Source of the DNA: Oceanobacillus polygoni
GTDB lineage: Bacteria; Bacillota; Bacilli; Bacillales; Amphibacillaceae
Length of the DNA stretch: 64,000 nt
NCBI RefSeq assembly: GCF_008304605.1
Contig: NZ_PIJY01000002.1
Location: 1 to 64,000 of the forward strand
Direction: 5' to 3'
Below the pieces are notes generated by a model. It did no database searches, had not been told where the DNA came from, and was given only the letters and a program-made list of their open reading frames with translations. Position numbers and translations under genes: made by a program. Shown piece by piece: positions 32,914 to 40,076 of the stretch (the stretch's first letter is position 1; every line of letters begins with the position of its first letter).

Positions 32914-34297
32914 ATTCGTTCCAGAAGCAAATACGAAGGCTGAAACAATCCCTAAATTCCGGTTGCTTTTTTTCCCGATATTAATGGAGCAATTCTTTGG
33001 AATGCTGCTTGGAAATATCGACGTACTAATGCTAAGTCAATACAATGATGACGCTGTTGCTGCAGTCGGGCTATCTAATCAAATTATCATGGTTGGCTTG
33101 ATGATTTTGGGTATAGTCTCCTTAGGAAGCTCGATACAACTTATGCAAATCGTTGGAACCTCACGAGATGCGTATATCAAGTCAATTATTCGACATGCGG
33201 TTTATTTAAATATCATCGTATCAGTTGGTTTAGCAATTATCTTTTTCTTGTTTGGTCGTACGCTTTTAACATGGATACAAACACCTGAAATGTTATTGGA
33301 AAGTGCATATTTGTACTTGGTTATTGTAGGATGCAGTCTTATTTTCCAATCTTTGATCACAAGCTTAGGTACGGTTTTCCGAAGTTTTACGTTCGTAAAA
33401 ATAGTGATGGTCATCTCTATCATTACAAATATCATTAATGTCATTGGAAACTATATTGTTATTTTGACTCCATTCGATTTTCTAGGAGCAGGGGTCCAAG
33501 GTGTTGCTATATCGACCCTCATTGCACGGAGTATTGGAGCAGTCTTACTTATGCTTTATTTTATCAAGCTTCTGCCACAGTATATTTCTTCGTTTCAAAC
33601 GATGAAGATGGAAAAATTAACGATTCGTTCGATCTTTCGACTTGGTTTTCCTTCTGCAATGGAGAATATTTCGTATACGACATCACAGATGATTATTACT
33701 GGTATTATCGCAACATTTGGTGCTGCAATGATTACATCGAAGATATATACCCAAAATATAACGGCCGTCATTTTTACGGTAGCGGCATCCATATCACTAG
33801 CAAATCAAATTATCGTTGGTCGATATATTGGATTGGATTTAAAGCATCAAGCTAAATCAGCAACGAATACATTGATTCTTAAATCAGCTGGTATAGGGGT
33901 GGTAATTGCTACAGTACTTGCCTTGTCATGTTCATTTATTATCTCTATTTTTACTGATAATCCACAAATTCAACAAACCGTTTTAATCTTAGTGTGGATG
34001 GGGGTACTACTAGAACCAGCCCGGATGATAAATGAAATAACGATTGGGGCATTAAATACTGCTGGTGATGTAAAGTTTCCAACGATGATAAGTATCATCG
34101 TCACCTATTGTTTTACAGTACCAATGAGCTTTGTTATCGGTGTTTATGCTGGATATGGCCTTGTTGGTGTTTGGATTGTGTTTATTCTAGATGAATGGAT
34201 AAGGGCGATTATCTTGTATATTCGTTGGAAAAAGGAGTCATGGAGAGACATTCGAATCTTTGACAGCAAGGAATTAACAAAAGGAGAATTGAAATGA
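32894..34297 (+). CDS. MATE-family efflux transporter
   Basis: A 467-residue, 12-segment multidrug and toxin extrusion-type transporter. Visible hallmarks are LLFFPILMEQFFGMLLGNIDVLMLSQYNDDAVAAVGLSNQI in the first two helices and the matching second-half start FRLGFPSAMENISYTTSQMIITGIIATFGAAMITSKIYTQNI. The TTG start lies inside the preceding gene (20-nt overlap), and its weak ribosome site GGAGACGAG makes the exact start uncertain. In a catabolic operon it may expel a toxic by-product or analogue, which is inference. Confidence 0.88.
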   Translation: MLNLKSEFVPEANTKAETIPKFRLLFFPILMEQFFGMLLGNIDVLMLSQYNDDAVAAVGLSNQIIMVGLMILGIVSLGSSIQLMQIVGTSRDAYIKSIIRHAVYLNIIVSVGLAIIFFLFGRTLLTWIQTPEMLLESAYLYLVIVGCSLIFQSLITSLGTVFRSFTFVKIVMVISIITNIINVIGNYIVILTPFDFLGAGVQGVAISTLIARSIGAVLLMLYFIKLLPQYISSFQTMKMEKLTIRSIFRLGFPSAMENISYTTSQMIITGIIATFGAAMITSKIYTQNITAVIFTVAASISLANQIIVGRYIGLDLKHQAKSATNTLILKSAGIGVVIATVLALSCSFIISIFTDNPQIQQTVLILVWMGVLLEPARMINEITIGALNTAGDVKFPTMISIIVTYCFTVPMSFVIGVYAGYGLVGVWIVFILDEWIRAIILYIRWKKESWRDIRIFDSKELTKGELK

Positions 34298-35160
34298 AAA
34301 AGGACGGTCATACACATACAGAGTTCTGCCCTCATGGTTCTGGAGAAGATGTGGAGCTTTTTATACAAAAAGCAATTGGATTGGGGTTTACAGATTACAG
34401 CATCACGGAGCATAACCCGCTACCTCAAGGATTTACAGAACTGGCTGCAGGGGAAAATGAGGCAATTGCGACAGCTGGAATGAGCATCACGGATGTGGAA
34501 TATTATTTGAACAAAATGCATCGGTTAAAAAAGAAATATGAAAATGAGATTCGAGTCCATGTCGGTTTCGAAATAGATTATGTAACAGGATTTGAAGGAT
34601 ATACTACGGATTTCTTAAATGAGTATGGGAAATGGATGGATGATAGTATATTATCGTTGCATTTTTTACAAGGAAAGGGTGGATATCGCTCGATTGACTT
34701 TAGTCCTCAAGATTATCAGGACGGTATCATAACGCATTACGGAAGCTTTCAAAAGGGACAGGAAAACTATTTTCAAACGTTACTGCAGCTTGTCGATGCT
34801 GATTTAGGAAAGTATAAGCCAAAGCGGATTGGTCATATCACGTTATGTCAAAAATTCCAAAACTATTATGAGAATGAGGAAACCCGGTTATCAAAAAGGG
34901 CATTACAGCTTGTTGATGAGCTATTAGATAAGATAAAAGGGAAGAACTATGAATTAGATTTTAATACGGCTGGTATGTTTAAACCTTATTGTGGAGAGCC
35001 GTACCCATCGCTGCCAATTATGGAAAAAGTGATAGAAAAGCAGGTTCGCTATGTTTATGGTTCAGATTCACATCATGTAACCGATGTTGGTAGAGGTTAT
35101 CCGATTGTTCCTCACAATAACGAACGAAAGAGGGAAATATATGCAGGGTATAGGGAGTAA
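34294..35160 (+). CDS. HisJ-type PHP phosphatase
   Basis: A 288-residue PHP phosphatase of the histidinol-phosphatase (HisJ/HisK) family. Metal ligands lie in KKDGHTHTEFCPHGSGED, YSITEHNPLPQGF, VHVGFEIDYVTGFEGYT, and VYGSDSHHVTDVGRGYP. It overlaps the MATE gene by ATGA and is far from any his gene. It is therefore probably not a histidine enzyme but a phosphatase of the same fold recruited to this pathway. It is the third predicted metal-dependent (phospho)esterase in the operon. Confidence 0.87.
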   Translation: MKKDGHTHTEFCPHGSGEDVELFIQKAIGLGFTDYSITEHNPLPQGFTELAAGENEAIATAGMSITDVEYYLNKMHRLKKKYENEIRVHVGFEIDYVTGFEGYTTDFLNEYGKWMDDSILSLHFLQGKGGYRSIDFSPQDYQDGIITHYGSFQKGQENYFQTLLQLVDADLGKYKPKRIGHITLCQKFQNYYENEETRLSKRALQLVDELLDKIKGKNYELDFNTAGMFKPYCGEPYPSLPIMEKVIEKQVRYVYGSDSHHVTDVGRGYPIVPHNNERKREIYAGYRE

Positions 35161-35794
35161 GATTAATCAGGTAGGAGAATGGGTGTATCGCTTACTTATT
35201 TTAAATGTCCTTTGGTTAGGCTTCGCTTTATTAGGGCTAGGTCTACTGGGGATATTTCCTGCAACACATGCACTATTTGCAGTCCTTCGTAAATGGACAA
35301 GAAATAAACGAAAGATTCATATAACAAAAGATTTTTTCTGTTTTTATCGAAAGGATTTTTGGAAAATCAATGCACTTGGCTATGTACTCGTATTAATTGC
35401 AGTGATTCTGTGGTTTGATTTTCGCTATTTTATGTCGATTACAAGTTTCGGGATGTTTGTGTTGGGTCACTTCATGCTACTATTCTTTGTCATAGTTCTC
35501 TTATCTATATGTGTGTTGTTTCCTGTTTTCACACATTACGAGCTATCCTTTGCACAATATATAAAACATGCGTTGCTTTACCCGATTACCCATATGGGAA
35601 CAATGCTTTTGCTTATTGTGTCTTTTTTGTTCTATTATTTTGTTGCCTATCAAATACCTGGATTGGTGCCGTTCTTAGGCATGAGCTTACCTTGCTTTAT
35701 TATGATGAAAATCATTTACCCAACCTTTCAGCAAAAGGAGAAAAAAGCAGAAGGATGGTTTCGTAGTCAGAAGGCTAAGCGTATCTATTACTAG
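35141..35794 (+). CDS. DUF624 (YesL-like) membrane protein
   Basis: A 217-residue membrane protein of the YesL family, with four to five hydrophobic segments. The N-terminal pattern LLILNVLWLGFALLGLGLLGIFPATHALFAVLRKW is characteristic. YesL-type genes repeatedly accompany LplB/YtcP-type oligosaccharide importers in Bacillaceae, but their function is not known to me. Start ATG follows AAAGAGGGA and overlaps the phosphatase gene by 20 nt; an upstream in-frame ATG at 35084 lacks a ribosome site. Confidence 0.82.
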   Translation: MQGIGSKINQVGEWVYRLLILNVLWLGFALLGLGLLGIFPATHALFAVLRKWTRNKRKIHITKDFFCFYRKDFWKINALGYVLVLIAVILWFDFRYFMSITSFGMFVLGHFMLLFFVIVLLSICVLFPVFTHYELSFAQYIKHALLYPITHMGTMLLLIVSFLFYYFVAYQIPGLVPFLGMSLPCFIMMKIIYPTFQQKEKKAEGWFRSQKAKRIYY

Positions 35795-35876
35795 TAAAAT
35801 AGTGTTGAGATTATGTAAAATAAGGGAAAGACTACAGAAGGGTATCCGAATTAGGAGCTAGATTGGGAGGATAATC

Positions 35877-36641
35877 GTGAATAAAGATGATCGGCATTTG
35901 CAAATCTTAAATCAGTTGGAAGAGAATGAGAAGGTTTGGGTGATGGACTTAGCGCAAACATTAGGTGTCACGCCAGAGACCATTCGAAGGGATTTGGCAG
36001 AGCTTGAAATGAATGAGAGATTAACACGTATTCATGGTGGAGCAGTACCGTTTATCCAAACGCATAGGGAAATGACATTTGAGAAAAAAATGTCCTTACA
36101 TATAGAAGAGAAGAAACGGATTGCTAAACGTGCTGCAGAACTTATTCAGCATGGAGATACGATTGCTGTCGATGTTGGAACGACAACCGTACATTTAGCG
36201 GATATGCTTGATGATGTACAGGGGTTAACAGTTGTAACAAACTCCCTAAGTGCGGCAAGTCGTTTTAATTATGCGATTGAAGAACAGCGGATAACAGGAC
36301 AAGTTATTATGTTACCCGGCATTACAAATCCATATCAAGCATCGGTAAGAGGAACCTATACCGTAGAATTTTTAAAACGATTTAGCTTTAACCGAGCTTT
36401 TATATCTTGTGGTGGTGTGAATAATTCATCGATCTATGATTTCGATATGGATGAATCATTGGTTTCAGAGTCAATGATTCATTGCAGTCAAGAATCGATT
36501 TTACTAACGGATGCATCGAAATTGGATACAAAGTCATTATTCGAAATTGGTCCGATACGAAACATTTCAAAAGTATTATGTGATGAAGAAAAGCCAGCTC
36601 ATTGGTATGAGAATGGATATGAATGGATGACCGTGAAATGA
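35877..36641 (+). CDS. DeoR/GlpR-family transcriptional regulator
   Basis: A 254-residue regulator. The N-terminal helix-turn-helix (about 6-58) is RHLQILNQLEENEKVWVMDLAQTLGVTPETIRRDLAELE. The DeoRC sensor domain holds DTIAVDVGTTTVHLADML and SCGGVNNSSIYDFDMDESLVSESMI, the phosphosugar-binding type. GTG start after GGGAGGATAATC. Last gene of the operon. Because DeoR proteins usually sense a phosphorylated sugar, its presence supports a phosphorylated intermediate in the pathway. Confidence 0.9.
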   Translation: MNKDDRHLQILNQLEENEKVWVMDLAQTLGVTPETIRRDLAELEMNERLTRIHGGAVPFIQTHREMTFEKKMSLHIEEKKRIAKRAAELIQHGDTIAVDVGTTTVHLADMLDDVQGLTVVTNSLSAASRFNYAIEEQRITGQVIMLPGITNPYQASVRGTYTVEFLKRFSFNRAFISCGGVNNSSIYDFDMDESLVSESMIHCSQESILLTDASKLDTKSLFEIGPIRNISKVLCDEEKPAHWYENGYEWMTVK

Positions 36642-36644
36642 AGA

Positions 36645-36683
36645 TAGAGTTCGTCCATTAGAAGAAAGAGGCTAGTATTCTTA
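36645..36683 (+). repeat. second copy of the 39-nt repeat
   Basis: 34 of 39 bases are identical to 22852-22890. It starts 4 nt after the DeoR stop codon and ends 16 nt before the next terminator stem. It is out of frame with the regulator. Confidence 0.6.
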
Positions 36684-36698
36684 CAAACCCATATATTT

Positions 36699-36742
36699 AT
36701 CCCCCTGATAGAGGAGTGTTCATTCTATAGGGGGATTTTTTG
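36699..36742 (+). terminator. terminator of the long ABC/phosphoesterase operon
   Basis: ATCCCCCT (36699-36706) pairs with AGGGGGAT (36729-36736), extended by ATAGA/TCTAT with one bulged base, then TTTTTT. Confidence 0.85.
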
Positions 36743-36777
36743 AGTAAACAATTTTCGAATAATTTTTAAAAACGCTA

Positions 36778-36806
36778 TTGTATAAATATACATTTTTAGT
36801 TATAAT
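36778..36806 (+). promoter_or_regulatory. sigma-A promoter of the cDPG synthase-like gene
   Basis: TTGTAT (36778-36783), 17-nt spacer, perfect -10 TATAAT (36801-36806), 35 nt before the start codon. Confidence 0.7.
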
Positions 36807-36841
36807 TATAACTACTTAATGTAATTATAGGAGAGATTGCT

Positions 36842-38197
36842 ATGGAAAAGAAGAATATTATAATTATAGGTGCGGCCGGAAGAGATTTTCATAATTTTAA
36901 CACGTATTATCGTGATAATGAAGCATATAACGTTGTTGCTTTTACAGCAGCACAAATTCCAGATATTGATGGAAGAAAATATCCAAGTGAATTAGCAGGC
37001 GAATTATATCCAGAAGGAATCCCGATTTATTCACAGGATCAATTACCATCGCTGATTAAAGAGTTCGAAGTGAATGAATGCGTTTTTGCATTTAGTGACA
37101 TTAGTTACGAAGATGTGATGGGCATCGGGGCGATTGTGAATGCAGCGGGTGCTGATTTCAAATTGCTCGGTCCAAACAGCACGATGTTAAAAAGCAAGAA
37201 ACCAGTCATTTCTGTGTGTGCGGTAAGAACTGGAACGGGAAAAAGCCAAACATCACGGAAAATTATCGAAACGCTATTAGAGCATGACCTCAAAGTCATT
37301 GCAGTGAGACACCCGATGCCTTACGGAGATTTAAATGCACAACGTGTGCAGCGTTTTGCGACAGTTGAAGACTTAAAGGAACATCATTGTACGATCGAAG
37401 AAATGGAAGAATATGAACCGCATGTGTCACGAGGGAATATTGTATATGCTGGTGTGGATTATGCAGATATTTTGGCAGCGGCAGAAAATGATCCTGATGG
37501 TTGTGACGTAATTTTATGGGATGGGGGAAATAATGATTTCTCATTCTTCGAGCCTGATTTAGCTGTTACGGTCCTGGATCCACATCGCCCAGGTCATGAG
37601 CTGAAATACTATCCTGGTGAAGTGTGCTTACGAACAACTGATGTGTCTATCATTAATAAAGTGGATAGTGCATCAGAGGAAGCTGTTCAAATTGTAGAAA
37701 ACAATATCAAATCTGCAAGTCCAACGAGCACGATTATTAAAGCTGAATCAACGATTACAGTCGATTGCCCTGAGCTAATTGCTGGAAAGCGTGTGTTAAT
37801 CGTTGAAGATGGTCCGACACTTACTCATGGAGAAATGAAGCTTGGAGCAGGTACGGTTGCAGCGGAACGTTTAGGTGCTGCGGAAATCATTGACCCACGT
37901 CCATTTGCAGTTGGTACACTGAAAGAGACATTCAAGAAATACCAACATGTTGAAAATGTGCTACCAGCGATGGGATACGGTGAACAGCAATTGAAGGACC
38001 TGGAAGAAACAATTAATAATGCTGACTGTGATGCGGTGATTATTGGAACTCCAATCGATTTGACTCGTGTTATTTCCATTAACAAACCAAGTACACGTGT
38101 ATATTATGATTTAGATGAGATGGAAGGTCCGAATTTGAAGGGTATATTAAAAGGTTTTATTGAGGAGCATAAGCTGGATAAACAAACGGTAAAATAG
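36842..38197 (+). CDS. cyclic 2,3-diphosphoglycerate synthase-like P-loop protein
   Basis: A 451-residue protein. The N-terminal Rossmann-like part is IIIIGAAGRDFHNFNTYYRDN (characteristic). A P-loop NTPase centre follows, with ISVCAVRTGTGKSQTSRKI (Walker A) and VILWDGGNNDFSF. The last third carries VLIVEDGPTLTHGEMKLGAGTVAAERLGA. The family takes its name from archaeal cDPG synthetase; bacterial members are mostly uncharacterised. GGAGAG precedes the ATG. It is monocistronic between two strong terminators. Its position beside phosphoester genes is suggestive only. Confidence 0.82.
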   Translation: MEKKNIIIIGAAGRDFHNFNTYYRDNEAYNVVAFTAAQIPDIDGRKYPSELAGELYPEGIPIYSQDQLPSLIKEFEVNECVFAFSDISYEDVMGIGAIVNAAGADFKLLGPNSTMLKSKKPVISVCAVRTGTGKSQTSRKIIETLLEHDLKVIAVRHPMPYGDLNAQRVQRFATVEDLKEHHCTIEEMEEYEPHVSRGNIVYAGVDYADILAAAENDPDGCDVILWDGGNNDFSFFEPDLAVTVLDPHRPGHELKYYPGEVCLRTTDVSIINKVDSASEEAVQIVENNIKSASPTSTIIKAESTITVDCPELIAGKRVLIVEDGPTLTHGEMKLGAGTVAAERLGAAEIIDPRPFAVGTLKETFKKYQHVENVLPAMGYGEQQLKDLEETINNADCDAVIIGTPIDLTRVISINKPSTRVYYDLDEMEGPNLKGILKGFIEEHKLDKQTVK

Positions 38198-38207
38198 ACT
38201 AAAAGGA

Positions 38208-38241
38208 AAAGACTAGCGACAATTGTTGCTAGTCTTTTTGG
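38208..38241 (+). terminator. terminator of the cDPG synthase-like gene
   Basis: AAAGACTAGC (38208-38217) pairs with GCTAGTCTTT (38228-38237), with a further ACAATTGT palindrome in the loop, then TTTT. Confidence 0.85.
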
Positions 38242-38273
38242 ATGGGGATCGTCAATCATCCTTCGTATGTCAA

Positions 38274-38540
38274 TTAATTATATTTTATATACGTTATGCT
38301 AATGTCAACCAAAAGAAGCTCAATTGCCAGTACGCTTACGATTGGTAAAACCGATATAAATCGTCAAGAGTATAATTGAAAGGAATGCTGCAAGGCGATA
38401 TAAATAATGATTAACATAACGGCAGTTGCAGGAAATCCAACAAGTACACCTAAGGAAATTTTGCTTAAAGTTGCTGCCTGCTCCCCCTGAGTATATAACC
38501 ATAATAGATTTCCAGGAATTTGGCCATACTTTCCTTTCAC
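38274..38540 (-). pseudogene. remnant of a small two-helix membrane protein
   Basis: On the minus strand a frame from GTG (38540) reads GKYGQIPGNLLWLYTQGEQA, then TLSKISLGVLVGFPATAVML and IIIYIALQHSFQLYS to a TGA at 38364-38366. It then continues in the same frame with RFISVLPIVSVLAIELLLVD and ISITYIKYN to a TAA at 38274. Both halves are hydrophobic, as if two membrane helices were split by one nonsense mutation. There is no ribosome site before the GTG, so the 5' end is probably missing too. I do not recognise the family. Confidence 0.45.
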
Positions 38541-38700
38541 ATTAGTAAGATGTTATGACCCAAATCCATTCGATTTAAGTGATTTACAAATGCTTTAGAC
38601 TAATTTTATGTTTCCTCAATATTTATCCTATACAATCTGAAGATAAAGTATAGTGGATGGTTATTGTGAGGATCCAATCCTAAAGGGGATTTGTAAAGTG

Positions 38701-39717
38701 ATGGGAAAGCCGTTAATTACATTTTTACTTCCTGCGTATAATGAGGGGGAAAATATTAATGAGTTGTATGAACAATTAACCTCAGAAACGAAGAATTTAT
38801 GTTACTCCTTTGAGTTTTTATTTATTGATGATGGCAGTACGGATGACACGTTGGAAAAAATTAAACATCTTACATATTACGCTGAAAATGTAAGCTATGT
38901 TTCCTTCTCTCGGAACTTTGGTAAGGAAGCTGCAATGTATGCTGGGTTAGAGCATGCAAGGGGGGAAGCTGTCATTATTATGGATACTGATTTACAACAT
39001 CCGCCACAGTTGATCTCCTCTTTAATAAAAGGTCACGAGGAAGGCTATCATCAGGTAATTGCGAAGCGCAATCGAAAAGGGGAATCAAGGTTTAGCCAAT
39101 TCCTCACGGGAAGCTTCTACCAGATGATGAATAAATGGAGTGCAGTCAATCTCCAGGATGGGGAAGGAGATTTCCGTTTATTAAGTAGGAAAGCGGTAGA
39201 TGCGCTTCTGAAGCTGAGTGAAGGGAATCGGTTTTCAAAAGGACTCTATTCATGGATAGGCTTATCCCAAGCTACTGTGACGTATGAAAATGTAATCCGC
39301 AATAAAGGAGAAAGCAAATGGAAGATGTCTTCCCTCATTACATATGCATTGGATGGAATGCTTTCATTTAACACGAAACCTTTAAGGTTGTGTTGTTATT
39401 TAGGACTCTTTACGATTTTGATTTCATTTCTATATATTCTAATAACGTTTGTTTCGATTGTCTGGAATGGTGTGGATGTACCAGGTTATTTTACGACGAT
39501 TTCTGCCGTTCTTTTTCTCGGCGGCGTTCAATTATTCTGTTTAGGAATTATTGGGGAATATATTGGTCGGATTTACAATGAAACGAAAAAACGCCCGCAC
39601 TATATTATTGACGAAAGTAATGCAATGAGAGCCGATTTAGAAGTAAGAACTATTATTCCATCAACACGAACATGGGGATTATCAGAAAAACAGGAAAAAG
39701 AGAAAGTGAGTTCATGA
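38701..39717 (+). CDS. polyprenyl-phosphate glycosyltransferase (GtrB/CsbB-like, GT2)
   Basis: A 338-residue family-2 glycosyltransferase. The catalytic domain has FLLPAYNEGENINELYEQL, the nucleotide-binding FIDDGSTDDTLEKI, FSRNFGKEAAMYAGLEHARG and the DXD-type IMDTDLQHPPQ. Two C-terminal transmembrane helices (about 235-295) anchor it. Such enzymes load a sugar on undecaprenyl phosphate at the inner face. A GTG three bases upstream is an equally spaced alternative start; a GTG at 38653 lacks a ribosome site. First gene of a three-gene unit, overlapping gtrA by 4 nt. Confidence 0.9.
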   Translation: MGKPLITFLLPAYNEGENINELYEQLTSETKNLCYSFEFLFIDDGSTDDTLEKIKHLTYYAENVSYVSFSRNFGKEAAMYAGLEHARGEAVIIMDTDLQHPPQLISSLIKGHEEGYHQVIAKRNRKGESRFSQFLTGSFYQMMNKWSAVNLQDGEGDFRLLSRKAVDALLKLSEGNRFSKGLYSWIGLSQATVTYENVIRNKGESKWKMSSLITYALDGMLSFNTKPLRLCCYLGLFTILISFLYILITFVSIVWNGVDVPGYFTTISAVLFLGGVQLFCLGIIGEYIGRIYNETKKRPHYIIDESNAMRADLEVRTIIPSTRTWGLSEKQEKEKVSS

Positions 39718-40076
39718 ATAAAGAATTTGTCCGTTTTGTCTTTGTTGGGATAATGAATACCATCAATTATTATGGTATCTATTTAGTTCTTATGCAGATC
39801 TTGGGAGTACATTATTTATCGAGTCATATTGCAGCAACTATCATCAGTATGTATATTTCCTATTTCCTGAATATTTATTTTACATATAAAGTGAAGCCGT
39901 CATTAAAAACATTTTTGATGTTCCCGCTCACTCAAGTTGTGAATATTGGTCTACAAGGGATATTACTCCTTATTTGTGTTGAGTTTTGGAATATTCCAAG
40001 CACCTATGCGCCCATTTTCGCAGTTGTTTTCACAGTACCAGTTACATTTTTCGTTACGAGGAGAATCTTACATTAA
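39714..40076 (+). CDS. GtrA-family membrane protein
   Basis: A 120-residue, four-helix protein of the GtrA/GtcA family: FVRFVFVGIMNTINYYGIYLVL, SYFLNIYFTYKV, and FAVVFTVPVTFFVTRRILH. These proteins are proposed to flip undecaprenyl-phosphate-linked sugars across the membrane. It overlaps the glycosyltransferase stop (ATGA) and its own stop overlaps the yfhO start (TAATG), showing tight coupling. Confidence 0.9.
   Translation: MNKEFVRFVFVGIMNTINYYGIYLVLMQILGVHYLSSHIAATIISMYISYFLNIYFTYKVKPSLKTFLMFPLTQVVNIGLQGILLLICVEFWNIPSTYAPIFAVVFTVPVTFFVTRRILH

Noticed and set aside
26855-36641. idea that the HisJ-type phosphatase and HisE/MazG-like protein belong to a histidine pathway
   Set aside because: No other his gene is near either, and the two are 24 kb apart; both folds have many other roles.
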